From positions 34,021,809 through 34,085,808 of the forward strand of contig NC_067197.1 of the NCBI RefSeq assembly GCF_000699445.3: 64,000 bases of DNA, given 5' to 3'. The position numbers were made by a program, and so were the translations under genes. Under the pieces are notes generated by a model, which was not told the DNA's origin, made no database searches, and saw nothing but the letters and a program-made list of their open reading frames with translations. Shown here one piece after another: positions 25,145-35,613 of the stretch. Each line of letters starts with the position of its first letter. Position 1 is the stretch's first letter. The DNA is from Schistosoma haematobium (taxonomy: Eukaryota; Platyhelminthes; Trematoda; Strigeidida; Schistosomatidae).

Positions 25145-25418
25145 CTTCCCATCCACTAATTTGGATGGCAACATGGCGTTGAAAACGGTCCGAATACGAT
25201 TTCCGTACATGACGTCAGTAGGAGACTTTCCACCTGGAACATTTTGATCCGGAGTGGTTCTGTAGGATGTTAAAAAATTTTTGATTACCTGTCCAGATGT
25301 CCCTTCGCCTCCCCCTGTCAGTATTACTCGTTTAAAGGTGTCCACAAATCATTCTGCTTGTCCGTTCGATTGCGGATGATAGGGTGTAGGACGAAGATGA
25401 CTCATTCCATTTGCGCTA
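25145..25418 (-). pseudogene. Gypsy element D, integrase core 3' part (fragment)
   Basis: The minus strand encodes CSANGMSHLRPTPYHPQSNG, then QAE (the third catalytic acidic residue of the DDE integrase), an in-frame stop, FVDTFKRVIL and GKSPTDVMYGNRIRT. This is the continuation of the Gypsy pol at 33519-36290, cut off from it by the LINE. About 130 residues of integrase core between the two parts are absent. The low-coordinate edge at 25145 lies 52 bases from the HINT3-like exon. Confidence 0.85.
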
Positions 25419-26132
25419 CAGAAATACTTAAACTATTCGCTGATGAATTCACTGAGTTCGCTGTTACTGCCTTCAGTGATTCACTTTCAGTTGTATGTGG
25501 TGATTTCAATTTATGTGACTGTAGCTTCCTTTCGTCACTAGGTCACCAAAACGTAGTAGATTTTCCTACTCGTTTGGATGCTCATTTAGACTTCGTTTTC
25601 ATTAATGATGTGGATATATATGCGACTCGTAAACGTGCCCCATTGTCTAGCTCGGACCACTGTATAATTCGTGTTCTATCTACAGTATATGGAAAGCATG
25701 GGAAGAGTACACTCTTACATCAAACCAAGAAAGTCAAATATAGGAATTACTCAGAAGAAAATATCCGAAATCCGAAAAAAACGTGTTTCATACGACTAAC
25801 TGGCAATTATTTACAGATGACTCACTGGAAAACACTACTGATGTTATCACTTGTTACCTTAAATTCTGTTCTGATATTTGTTGTCCCACTGAAACCATTT
25901 TTGTAAGTTTTGATCGACTTACATTTACACAACTAAAACGACTACGGAGGAAGAATAAGTGAATGTACAAGGAGAACTCTAATGAAGTTCGTATGCTAAA
26001 TGGTCTGATAAACCTAGAGATTAGACATCTCAACTCTATGTTTACTCAAATACTCTCCAAGTATGTGGAAACTGTTTAAAGAACTCACAGGTGACAGACA
26101 GTTTAGAAGCGATAACCAGCTGAATGTTTGTG
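25419..26132 (+). pseudogene. LINE endonuclease domain (APE-type), degenerate
   Basis: The frame includes LSVVCGDFNLCD (GDFN core), PTRLDAHLDFVF and LSSSDHCIIRV (SDH core), typical of apurinic-type endonucleases of non-LTR elements. The frame shifts near 25880 and stops occur near 25960 and 26080. The 5' part of the element, including ORF1, is missing. Confidence 0.85.
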
Positions 26133-26136
26133 ACTT

Positions 26137-26528
26137 TGTAGTGACTCACATTTATCACGAGAACACGATTGATTTATTGAAAACAACTATTATTATAACC
26201 AATTGTACCAGTGACTGTTTTAATGTGCTTTTGTTTAACTGTGCTATAAAGCATCCATTATTCTTACACTTTGATCGTGACTTCGCGCAAATTCGGTTAC
26301 GTTTTGTAACCAAGCTTCTATCCTGGCACGATCTCAGTATCCTTTCGATACCACGAGATCGCCAGCAAATATATATCGACTTGGTCCATTAACTGCCTTC
26401 TGATATTTGGCTTCCGGGGGATTTTATGGATTTCGTTGGTTACGTTCAACCTTCGCCTTCTGATTCATTTGGCACGCGATTCTTTGTAGCGGTGTTCATA
26501 GTTAATCTCGACTAGACGCCACACTACA
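26137..26528 (+). mobile_element. Solo LTR, family A, copy 1 (392 bp, TSD ACTT)
   Basis: It starts TGTAGTGACTC and ends GACGCCACACTACA. It is flanked by a perfect 4-bp duplication, ACTT (26133-26136 and 26529-26532). Removing the insert and one ACTT restores an uninterrupted LINE frame, which fixes both borders. The same sequence recurs at 44691, 49303, 53869 (minus) and 59541 (minus). The 59541 copy is attached to Gypsy pol, so this is an LTR and not a MITE. Confidence 0.93.
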
Positions 26529-26532
26529 ACTT

Positions 26533-27222
26533 AAATAAGTCTTTTGTACGTCAGTCATCTGATGTGATGCTCCCTTTATCCACAGGTTTAAAGAATAGCT
26601 GTGTTCCCAGTTTCACTGAAACTGATGTACGAAGATGTCACCAGTCGCTTAATTCATCTCGATGTTTGGGACCTGATGTTATCCCAAACCTCATTTTTAA
26701 AAAGTGTGCTCACGTCCTATGTTATCCGTTCACAGCTATATTTAACAGATCCTTCTCATCTAATCTCATACCGAAAATGTGGAGAAAGATGAAAATAATC
26801 CCTGTACCAAAGAAAGTATCTGGTGATAAGAATGTGAAATTTAGACCTATTGCAATAACTTCACCCTTCCTCAAAACCATGGAAAAATTATTAGTACTTC
26901 CACTTGAGCCCGCGATAAAAGAGCATATTGATCCATATCAGTTTGCTTACAGACGCAGAGAAGCACTTTAGATGCTATTGCTGTTCTGCATCACAACATA
27001 GTGTTCAACTTAGAAAAGGATCAGAAGTATGTTCGATGTGCTTTTCTGGACTATACTTCAGCTTTTGATTCTATACCAAGACAGCGTTTACTTAACAAGT
27101 TAATCAGCGTCAACACTGACAGCTGGATAACCAACTGGCTATGTTCCTACCTGTCTAGAAGGGAACAGTACACTGTATTTGGAGGAAAGTGTTCAGAGTC
27201 TCTACTGTCTCATGAAGGTGTA
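26533..27222 (+). pseudogene. LINE reverse transcriptase, N-terminal half
   Basis: The frames encode CLGPDVIPNLIFKKC, MKIIPVPKK, FRPIAITSPFLKTMEKL, PYQFAYRR and, after a frameshift near 26957, AFLDYTSAFDSIPRQRL (RT motif A with the first catalytic Asp) up to LLSHEGV. It is cut at 27222 by the LTR-B element and resumes at 32490. Confidence 0.88.
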
Positions 27223-27374
27223 AATGGTATTCGAATTATCGTATGAACTAGGAATTCCAGGATTAACGCAATTGAATTAAGAAGACACAGGCACAAACGA
27301 ATGTATTGTATTTAGAATTCGAAATCAAGCATTCAACAAGTACCAAGGTATCATTAGTCCATTCAAACACCACA
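27223..27374 (-). repeat. 3' LTR of non-autonomous family B copy 1
   Basis: 152 bases. On the minus strand it starts TGTGGTGTTTGAATGG and matches the split 5' LTR (153 bases after rejoining) with few differences. Confidence 0.88.
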
Positions 27375-27603
27375 TCCGCCACAGCTTAAATAGAAGTATA
27401 AGTGTTTGTAATCGGTTGTACGTCTTCTGAGTCTGTCCGACATTGTATAAGATAAAAACTTTGTAGTATCTAGAAAGTGCTCATTAGTATTGGAATTGAC
27501 GAACGAAATCGGAACAGACTCACCTGGAATTGTATACAATCAGCATATCGGTTTTGTAATGAAATCATTAATATCTAGAATTTGAACCATAGATTTTTCA
27601 ACA

Positions 27604-28053
27604 CTATCCTCCCCCACGAAATAATGTTGGATCTTTATATCCCCAAGTTATGAATAATGTGGCTTCATTTAAAACATATTTCTCACATTGTTTAGAGTAA
27701 ACATTAGAACTGTTTTTGTGATAAGGGTAAACAGCAGTTGATATGAAATCATCCGAAATGTAATCAAACTCGAGGTCACTTAGTACTCGTGCTTCGCATT
27801 GAGCAGGTTTTTCACAAGGATCAAATACATTATGAGGATAAGTAATATATGATATGACATCAGGATTTGATTCTTCCGAAATATTCTCATGGAATTCATT
27901 AGGACTGTCATTGCAGAGCGTAGGATCGTTAGAAAAATCAGCATCTATCCAAACCACATCAGGTTTTCGATCATGATTAGGTTCATTTAACATATTTTCC
28001 TCAGAATTGCAAGTAATTTCATTAGAAATATGTGAATCATTAGGAAAAGTCAT
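27604..28053 (-). CDS. Acidic repeat reading frame of the non-autonomous family B element
   Basis: 150 codons, rich in Asp, Glu, Asn and Ser, with the recurring pattern PDVISYITYPHNVFDP, then a Cys-Glu pair and RVLSDLEF. The pattern repeats as DDFIS, VYPYHKNSS, QCEKYVLNEA. The same kind of repeat, with a period of about 33 residues, is found in the + strand copy at 55155-55768. It lies where protease, RT and integrase stand in the full-length relative. No enzymatic motif was seen and the function is unknown. Confidence 0.6.
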   Translation of the reverse strand: MTFPNDSHISNEITCNSEENMLNEPNHDRKPDVVWIDADFSNDPTLCNDSPNEFHENISEESNPDVISYITYPHNVFDPCEKPAQCEARVLSDLEFDYISDDFISTAVYPYHKNSSNVYSKQCEKYVLNEATLFITWGYKDPTLFRGGG

Positions 28054-28284
28054 ACCTGGTACAATAGCATGAGAATTCTGATAAATCGGTTCCTTAGGAA
28101 CTGTTGTCTCACAAGAATTCTGGATTTCATTTAACTCTAAACTGCCATATGACTCTGCACTGTCTTTTGAAATCGTTGATAAAGATAAATGATCATCATG
28201 AATACTCGACTCAGTAGAATCAGAATTACAAGACTTAATATTAGTTGCAGTAAGATGAACATTAACATTACAAACTGACTGAAC

Positions 28285-28782
28285 TTATCTAATATCACGA
28301 CATTTGAAGCACTTATAATTACGAAATTTACATGAATTAGAAGGGTGGAACTTGCAACAGAACAAGCACTGACCAAACTTGTCCCCATCCTCGTGAACTG
28401 CATCCAAACTCAATGAATTGTCTGCATAACCTTGAGTATGCACTGGGTTGGGATGACGTAGTAATGTAGTGGACTTTTTTATATCCTCATGAATCATTTT
28501 ACGAAATCTTCCTCCTTTACGACATTCGAAATTTGCATACTGAGAATAGTCTAGCAGTAGATCCTTGAGAGCTGTATAAGAAAGCGAAATGGGCTTTTCC
28601 GGCATAGCCAGAGTTCTTAATAAGCCGTATGTTTCTTTTCCAATGAATGTGAGGAAGTGTGCCACAATATTAACATCCTCATCATCTTCCTTGGTCATAG
28701 CCCAGATTTCGAACCTTTCAAAGTAATCTTCAAAAGCTTCCGAAGTTGAATGAATATCTAACTTTTCCATTGCAGGCTCCAT
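28285..28782 (-). CDS. Gag (internally deleted) with zinc-knuckle region, non-autonomous family B
   Basis: The N-terminus MEPAMEKLDIHSTSEAFEDY is nearly identical to gag of the full-length Gypsy at 50877-55149. After MIHEDIKKSTTLLRHPNP it jumps to the Cys/His-rich part (CLFCCKFHPSNSC, then CFKC), skipping the capsid segment present in the full-length copy. The stop comes just inside the last knuckle. The same jump is visible in the copy at 50513-50863. Confidence 0.82.
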   Translation of the reverse strand: MEPAMEKLDIHSTSEAFEDYFERFEIWAMTKEDDEDVNIVAHFLTFIGKETYGLLRTLAMPEKPISLSYTALKDLLLDYSQYANFECRKGGRFRKMIHEDIKKSTTLLRHPNPVHTQGYADNSLSLDAVHEDGDKFGQCLFCCKFHPSNSCKFRNYKCFKCRDIR

Positions 28783-28792
28783 CGCAACGCCA

Positions 28793-28877
28793 ATATGGTA
28801 TTCGAATTATCGTATGAACTAGGAATTCCAGGATTAACCCAATTGAATTAAGAAGACACATGCACAAACGAATGTAT
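28793..28877 (-). repeat. 5' LTR of non-autonomous family B copy 1, proximal part
   Basis: This is the U5-side part. The distal part continues at 32417-32484 across the Mutator-like insertion. Confidence 0.85.
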
Positions 28878-29254
28878 GGCACGGTTTAAACGTTAGGTCC
28901 TTTTGAAATGTGCCCGCCCTTTCGTTTCAACGACCTTGAACGGCTTGACTAGAGGCGGTCATTCCGTATTTCAATTGCCGTGGGTTGGTTGGATTGCATG
29001 AGTATCAAGTTTTTTCATATATAAGTCATCTTATGCTACATAAAAAAGCACGAAATAAATACCAAAACCATTAATTTAGCGTTCTCTGTTTTGTAGTGTA
29101 CACTTTGGCTCAGTTGTTGCTCTGTAATTTGATCTTTGATCCCAACAACTGTAGTAAAGCTCAACGAAATGTCAAGTCACAGGTAAATCCTAAGTATTTG
29201 TAGTATTTCCTTGGGTTATTATTGTTGCAAGGAATAACTTTTTAATAATTAGTC

Positions 29255-30042
29255 ATGTCTGTTTTTAGTGCTTCATGCTCAAGTGACATTTCAGTCGACC
29301 TAACCGATGCCTTTCGAAGTATGATACTGAACAAGCGTTTCGTGTTGTGGGATGATTTTGAAAGCGTCTTAAAAGATTTCCAAAAAGTATGGAATTATAA
29401 TTTTATCGCTTCTCAGACTACTTATACTCGTTACATCCACACAGAAAGCAGATTGCCGAAGGATGTCAGGTTCAAATACCTGTTTGTAACGTTTAATTGT
29501 ACGTTTGGTCATAAACGGAAATCGGAAGGTTTGAAAGTGGGGCAAAAATCGTAAGATCTGTAACTAATATCTTATGTTGAAGGTCTAAATTCCGTGTAAG
29601 ACTAGAGGAGCAAGGATATGTCATCAAATCCTACAACATGCTCCACAATCATCCATGTAGTAGTTCATGGATGGTATGTGATCCATGGACAAGGAGATTA
29701 TCGTCAGAAGAAAAAGAGAACTTGAAGCCCGTAATACTTCACTGTGAGCCTACGTTAAAAGACGAAATCTTACAGGGAAGCTATATCAATTATGAAATAC
29801 TAACTTCATAGCTCATCAACTTCTTAGGTATTGTAGCAGATGGAAGTTATATAATACCCAGAACTTCCAAAATTATACATTAACTGCATTACCACGACGG
29901 AGAGAAGTGTATATAAGTATTCAACGAAGCCAAAGAATCCATAAGCATCGCATCATTGAGAAGTATGGTGAACGTTTCGCAACGGAAGTTGAGAAGAAAG
30001 TGGACAATTATTACTTAAGAATTCTTAATACCAACTTGTAAA
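29255..30042 (+). pseudogene. Mutator-like element protein, N-terminal FAR1/FLYWCH-like zinc region, truncated
   Basis: The first frame (29255-29554) encodes an N-terminus with FVLWDDFESVLKDFQKVWNY and a Cys-containing FNCTFGHKRK. After a break near 29555, the frame LEEQGYVIKSYNMLHNHP follows, giving a C..H-x-H zinc-binding signature as in FAR1/FLYWCH domains that accompany MULE transposases. A third open stretch (RSQRIHKHRIIEKYGERFAT to TNL and TAA near 30042) is followed by AATAAA at 30076. The DDE catalytic part is not present. The call is by domain layout, not by a database hit. Confidence 0.65.
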
Positions 30043-30089
30043 CTTGATTTTCTGCTTTAGCAGCAATGATTATTCAATAAATTTTCATG

Positions 30090-32407
30090 ATTTTAATTTT
30101 CATCTTATTCCTACTTTCATGGGAATGAATAGCAATAATGTTCATGTTTAACTGTCTGTAATAATTAAGAATGATTAAGAAGCCCTACATCCACGTACAG
30201 TCTTGCAGATTAGGCACCCACATATCGTATTCATCTTCGTCGGATTACGTTTATACTCAAAATCGTATCAGTAGCTAAGTAGATTTTAATTTCATGTGAT
30301 TAGTTCCGCTTATGAATTAAAATGAAACCAGGAGAAATGTTGATTAACAGTGGTATGCATTCATTATAACTAAATGTGCATTAAGATTTAACAGTGATGT
30401 GGGAAACAGTTGACATACCTGAATATGAATAATTGAAATGACGTAGGCTATCAATAATGACTATATATATATATGTGCAGTTTAAGGTCAAAGGTCATTT
30501 GTTTTTACAGTCAATAACACATTAAGAATGGGTGGTGTAATAGTGGACTGGAGTTCACAGACAGATAAGTGGTGTGAAAATCTTATAGCTTATAAATGAT
30601 CCGTGGATTTAAGAACTGAAAACTTGGGTTACGTAATAATTGATTACAATTTCAAGAGGTCACATAATTACAGAGGATTACGTGAGCAGATGTAAGTGAC
30701 AGGGTGCTGGAATAAATGGGTAACTAAATTTTAAAAGTGAGATGAATTATTACATAATCCATCTTATTACTTGTTCATTCCATGGATTATAAGGAGTTCA
30801 TATTACTCTCTATCTATATTTGTTCTAGCGTCATATCGACTATTAATAAATACGGACACGGTTTATAAAGTAAGACACTGAGTGTAGTTGCTATATTTAT
30901 ATTTCACTAATTCATTAGTTGAATAAAAATGTTACTAGGCAATACGGAACACAGTTAACGTGAACTTGTAAACCGGTTTTTAACATGGTCTTCCATAATC
31001 ACAAATTCCATAAGTTGTAGACCGGCGTAAACATCATCACCAAGCTTTGACGACTTTAATGTATTCATACAATTCTGAAAAACAATGAATCAGTCGTGAA
31101 ATAAAGAATTAGACTTAGTTATCAGTATCACATTCAATAAGTCCATCAAATAGCAGGTTACAGGATGTACGTATAAGTCTCTTATTTGCAGACAGCGCTA
31201 ATCATTAGAGATTTCTATTTCCTTTAATAAAAATTAATAGGTAATCTTTACAACACACATATCAGTGTTATTTACAAATTGCTGAAGTTAGTTTCGTCAC
31301 AACATACAAGCGTAGTCTGACTTATGAAGAAAATGTAATTAATTAATGTGGCATAAAGGAGATATGAATACAAGGAACTTGTGATTCTGCTTCCATTGCT
31401 CATTCACTTTTCGTCACGTTGTCTGCATGAATTACTTCGGACGAGTCAGTCTGTAATGCAGTAGGAATTCATGAATTAACTCATTAATAGCTGTTTTTCT
31501 ATTCAAGTCTGTGTCGTAACAAGCACTGGGAATTTATTCAGTGTCTAACCTTTGTAGTATTTCGTCTATACATCTGGTATTAGCTAGAGAAATTGGTAGG
31601 CACCATTTAGATATTACTCGACAATATGCATCATAACTTTGTTCACATTTTCGTCTGCGATTGTGCATTTCGTTTACAGAAAATTATTCGTCAACCCTAT
31701 AACAGACACATCATAAATCAGTATTAAGTACGACATGGTTTTGTCACCATGCTCAGAAGAGACATCCATCGTTTTACTTATGAAGATTTTGTGCCTATTT
31801 AATGTGGTGTTATACACTGTTCCTGTATACGTTCAGAAAGCCGGTAAAAAAGACTATCAACGTCAACTGTTACTCACATAATTTTTCTCTGATACGTTAC
31901 ACAATAATATGTCACTTCAGTACAAAACAATGCTACCTATAGTCCAAATAACCTTTTATGGCTAAATACAAACAACTTATATAATATTCATAGTTAGTTT
32001 AACGCTTACTTCTTTCTGATTACATTTTATAAACGACTACGGACATCTATGTTTGCCGTCACCATAATCAAGGAGGTGAGCCATATATAATGCTTTTCAC
32101 GGCTTATTTTCATGAAAAGTCAATCTGTAATCTATTTTTGACTAGAAAAATGGTGATTTGACTTGTTTGACTTTTAATTGTTAAAAATAACCATATTACG
32201 CCAACTACATATTTACTTAGGTGGTGAGCACGAAATACGTCAAACTGCTTATAAATTGAAATAAAAACTATCTTCCAGTCACAAAGATTACGAGAAGTCA
32301 CGTATGATGGAAAAAAGGCTGTTAATAGCTGATAAATAACGACACAAAATCCACGACAATATGTTACATGTGCGCGAAAACCCGTGACCTAACGCGCATA
32401 GTGTGCC
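30090..32407. other. Remainder of the Mutator-like element, no sense gene
   Basis: No + strand frame of note. On the minus strand two coding-like stretches are visible: near 31074-30980, after a good acceptor (TTGTTTTTCAG), a frame with KLGDDVYAGLQLMEFVIMED; and near 31680-31445, a frame with CEQSYDAYCRVISKWCLPIS, then a stop, then INELIHEFLLHYRLTRPK. I do not recognise either. Confidence 0.4.
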
Positions 32408-32416
32408 CGAATGTAT

Positions 32417-32484
32417 TGTATTTAGAATTCGTAATCAAGCATTCAACAAGTACCAACATATCATTAGTCCATTCAAACACCACA
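32417..32484 (-). repeat. 5' LTR of non-autonomous family B copy 1, distal part
   Basis: Its outer end, CACCACA on the + strand (TGTGGTG on the minus strand), is followed directly by the GTGTA duplication. Confidence 0.85.
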
Positions 32485-32489
32485 GTGTA

Positions 32490-33413
32490 CCACAAGGAGT
32501 TGTTCTTTCATTTCTTCTCTTCTCTTTTTTTCTGCATCATCTGCCATCTTCCACAGAAAACACTCTTGTGAAATATGCGGATGATCTCACTGTATGTATG
32601 CCTATCTCTTCCTCTTTACATTCCATAGAAATGAATGAGTTTTGTTTCGTATTGATTGTTGGTCTGTTGGTAATGGTCTCATACTTAATGCGTCTAAATG
32701 TCAAGATGTTAACTTTAGCGTGAGACATGAACGGAATCTAAACACCATTTTGAGTTCCCATAATGCTTGTACCATTGGAGACTCTTTGATGAACACAGTG
32801 TCGAAGGTCAATTATCTTGGTGTCACCTTTTCCTCTGATCTATCTTGGTCTTCCCACGTTTTATTGTTATCGAAGAAGGCTTTCCGTCTGACTTACTACA
32901 TAAAGAGATTGCATGCTCTCGGGATTACTCGTCATTTACTCTTACAATTTGTCAATTCTCACATATTTCCTATTGTTCTTTACTGTTCTCCATTATTCTT
33001 TCCCGGGATTTTGAGAAAAGACTGCTGTATTGCGGAGAGTGCTGAAGGCAGTTAGCAAGATGTGTGGTGAATCTTTCGAGATCATAATTAATGTGGTTGT
33101 GGATAGACACCTAAAGTCATGCAAACTCCTGATAGGTGTTATTTTATCAGATACTAACCATCCCCTTCACACTTATCTATCTTGTATATCTTCCGGTAGA
33201 ACGAGACGTAATTACATTAAAATCCATGCACTCAAGCAAAAGTATAAAAGTTGTATAATACCTTACCTAGCAAATATACTCTGTGACGAACAGGTTGTTG
33301 GAGTTAACCTAGTCAATAACCTGAATTCTAAACATGTCTCTTATTTGAAAAGTTGTACAGTTTTTCGGGCTTTTTTAATTCTTTTTTTGTATTTGTTACT
33401 GTTTTTTGCGTAA
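32490..33413 (+). pseudogene. LINE reverse transcriptase, C-terminal half
   Basis: Resumes at PQGVVLSFLLF and contains KYADDLTVCMP (YADD catalytic box), SVGNGLILNASKCQ, VNYLGVTFSSDLSWSSH and a C-terminal region with RVLKAVSKMCG. Frameshifts near 32640 and 33040 break it. The usual PQGC is changed to PQGV. Confidence 0.88.
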
Positions 33414-33481
33414 GTAACTTCTTGAAACACCCTGTGTTGAGAATTCTATATTATCCCGAAACATAATATTGAATGAAGCCA

Positions 33482-33517
33482 TCAATAATAATAATAATAA
33501 TAATAATAATAATTAAC
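33482..33517 (+). repeat. (ATA)n tail of the LINE
   Basis: About eleven tandem ATA units close the LINE 3' end. Such short tandem tails mark CR1-like elements. Gypsy D sequence starts immediately after it. Confidence 0.8.
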
Positions 33518-33518
33518 G

Positions 33519-33759
33519 TGATTTCTAGCGGCTTGAATGCATGATGGATAGTTACGGATTTATTCTCGATATCTTTGTCCGTTAACGGCCAATAAGCATA
33601 ACTTCGAGCCAATGATTTCACTTTATTGATTCCAGGATAGCCACTGTGAAACTGCTTGGGGACCTTGTAATGTAACAACTTCGGAGTAACGATTTGATCA
33701 CCGAACATAGTACACCAGTCGACAACCATTAGTGAGTCCCGTCGACGAAAATATTTCAA
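33519..33759 (-). pseudogene. Gypsy D integrase, zinc-binding N-terminal domain
   Basis: Contains KYFRRRDSLMVVD, VPKQFHSGYPGINKVKSLARS and AYWPLTDKDIENK, the H-H part of the H2C2 integrase finger. The C-C part continues in another frame (PSCIQAARNH) up to the LINE border. Confidence 0.85.
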
Positions 33760-33769
33760 AAGTTCTCCG

Positions 33770-34197
33770 TCAAGGTGATTGTTTGATCATTTGGTCGAGG
33801 GATAGCATTTAACTGTGCTCAGTGTTTTATCCATTGATTGCCTCATCGAATACGCTATGAACTTCGTTCTCAGCTTTTATATTTGCTACAAGAGTCTCCT
33901 CTAGGGTTTTTGATTGAGAGCCTATTAATCTTGACAATGCGTCAGCTTACCCGAAGGCGGTAGTAGACCGACACTTGATCTTGAAGCCGTAACCCAGAAG
34001 TATGGTTGCCCATTGTTGGAGTCGGTTAGCTGTATGAACAGGAATTCCTTTCTTTGACCCAAAAACTGCAAGTAGTGGCTTATGGTCTGTCATTATGGTT
34101 AAATGTCGACCATACATCATCTTGTGGAACTTTTTTACCGCAAAGATAATTGATAGGGCTTCTTCCTTAACTTGACTTTAGTTCCTTTCAGTCGTCG
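33770..34197 (-). pseudogene. Gypsy D RNase H domain, degenerate
   Basis: The minus-strand frame reads FAVKKFHKMMYGRHLTIMTD, then HKPLL, GIPVHTANRLQQWA and ADALSRLI, a characteristic Gypsy RNase H series. Stops interrupt it. Confidence 0.78.
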
Positions 34198-34867
34198 TCA
34201 AAGATCTGGCAGTATGGGAGATAGCTTTTCAGACACATTACGAAGAATGCGAGAAATGACTGCGCCTACACCACAGTTAAAAGCATCTGAAGCAACGACT
34301 ATCGGTAGCGAAGGATCATTATGTTTCAATAAGAGATTAGAAGTTAGGAGTTGCTTGATTTTCTCGAAAGATGTTTGACAGTCCACAGACCAATTCCTTC
34401 TTGCATTCTTTTCTAGTAGGTGGTTTAGTGGAGCACGTAGACGATGGAGATCGAGGAGGAAGGTACCATAATGGCTGACCAATCCGAAGAACGATCGTAG
34501 GGTAGTAATGTCCCTGGGTCTAAGCATTGTTCTCACAGCTTCAATGTTCTCTGGATCTGGTCGTCTTCCTTCTCCATCTATTATGAACCCAAAGTACCGT
34601 ACTTGCTGCATATAGAAGTCACACTTTTCCACTCGGAGGCGAAAGCCATAATCAGCTATGCGTTCTAGTATCTGGTCCAGTTTCTTCTGTATGTCCAGCC
34701 CAGTTCGAGAAATTCGCAGGCTCGATAACACCCATTTCCTGAAGTCGGTGTAATTCTTGTTCAACTATTGGAAGAGCAGCATATGGAACTGGTCTTTTAG
34801 GTCGAAAAACGGAACTAGCTGCAGGTTTTAGGGTTAACAATGCTTTGGCCTTCGTACATTCCCCCAA
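34198..34867 (-). pseudogene. Gypsy D reverse transcriptase, internally deleted
   Basis: Two overlapping frames meet in the middle of RT. The N-terminal piece ends IEPANFSNWA. The C-terminal piece begins LDQILERIADYGFRL and continues to TTLRSFFGLVSHYGTFLLD and PIVVASDAFNCGVGAV. The palm with the Y-x-D-D box is absent, so this RT cannot be active. Confidence 0.85.
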
Positions 34868-35173
34868 TCATTCTTTAAACACGTTGTGGTGTCTTTGTAG
34901 CACGGCATTTTTCTGGCTCCACTCTAAGGTGTCAGTTCTGAATCGTCTGCAGATGCTGTTAATAGAATGGTCTGCCAGTTTAAGTGTCTCCATAAAATCT
35001 AACCCCTTTAAGTCGAGTTCTGGCTTCTTTGTAAGATATACTGTTGCATTCGTTGTTAAAGTATTTTCAGAGACAGTACAGGGCACTTCTCTAACAATAT
35101 TTAACTTCCCCACAGATGCACTGCGTCCCATTGTGTTGTTGGGAGAACTGTGGGTCTTCCAATATTTCTCCAA
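34868..35173 (-). pseudogene. Gypsy D gag-pol linker / protease region
   Basis: A 101-codon frame joining the knuckle region to RT. It includes LDLKGLDFMETLKL and FRTDTLEWSQ. The protease active-site triplet is not clearly readable, so the assignment rests on position. Confidence 0.55.
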
Positions 35174-35249
35174 GTTTCTGGGCTGATTAGGGTAATTTCA
35201 GAAGTTGTATCAAGCTGAAGGCGAGTACGATGTTTATTAATATCTAAAG

Positions 35250-35601
35250 TTACGCAATTTCTTTGGCGGCACCTTCGTGCTTGATTATGCGATACCGATA
35301 TTCTTTTTGTCGGTGCGCCGGACCTGTACTTCTTGAAGTAGGGTTTTGCAGAATATCGTTTATGGTTTCTCTTTCTGCCGGTTTATATACGGCACTTCCG
35401 ATGACACTTACTGCAACAATGTTCTTTATATGGGCAGAACCTCTTATAGTGCCAACCTCCATATGGCCAGCATGGGGATGATGGTTTGTCGCTGTCATTA
35501 CGATAATTCTGCGCGCTGGAACCTTGTGAAACCTTTCTCTCGACTGCACTGACGTAAGGGTAACGGTTACCGTTTTCTACCATCGAGGTATCATGCTTCA
35601 A
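35250..35601 (-). pseudogene. Gypsy D nucleocapsid zinc knuckle
   Basis: Two overlapping frames cover this stretch. One carries a Cys/His cluster (CWPYGGWHYKRFCPYKEHCC, CHRKC), consistent with retrotransposon nucleocapsid knuckles. A frameshift separates it from pol. Confidence 0.65.
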
Positions 35602-35613
35602 GTTTACTAACCT

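Larger units (their letters stand above)
28878..32407 (+). mobile_element. Mutator-like element (MULE), 3,530 bp, 9-bp TSD CGAATGTAT
   Basis: The ends are GGCACGG and GTGTGCC. The inner terminal regions match in inverted orientation with gaps (CGTTAGGTC occurs near both ends). The perfect 9-bp duplication CGAATGTAT lies at 28869-28877 and 32408-32416, and rejoining the flanks restores the family B LTR. A 9-bp duplication with G-C ends is typical of Mutator-like transposons, which are described from schistosomes. The coding part (29255-30042) holds only a DNA-binding N-terminal region and no recognisable transposase core, so the copy is non-autonomous. Confidence 0.85.
27223..32484 (-). mobile_element. 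Non-autonomous LTR element, family B copy 1 (about 1.72 kb, itself split by a Mutator-like element)
   Basis: The element has LTRs at 27223-27374 (3') and 28793-28877 plus 32417-32484 (5', split). It has a tRNA-primer-binding-site-like TGGCGTTGC just inside the 5' LTR, a shortened gag, a zinc-knuckle region and an acidic reading frame where pol would be. The duplication GTGTA (27218-27222 and 32485-32489) flanks it, and excision rejoins the LINE RT as HEGVPQG. It shares its gag deletion with the + strand copy at 50335, so both derive from one non-autonomous lineage. Confidence 0.88.
25419..33517 (+). mobile_element. CR1-like non-LTR retrotransposon (LINE), 5' truncated, interrupted by later insertions
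   Basis: One EN-RT reading frame can be followed across 8.1 kb once two insertions are skipped: solo LTR-A at 26137-26528 and the LTR-B element at 27223-32484. The order is endonuclease (GDFN, SSDHCIIRV), RT motif A (AFLDYTSAFDSIP), RT motif C (YADD) and a C-terminal region, ending in a run of ATA trinucleotides. It lies within Gypsy D, whose pol resumes on the minus strand at 33519. Frameshifts mark it as dead. The layout fits the SR1/Perere group of schistosome CR1-like elements, but the named family is not assigned. Confidence 0.88.

Noticed and set aside
33482..33517. CRISPR-like or satellite array
   Set aside because: It is a simple ATA microsatellite forming the tail of the LINE.
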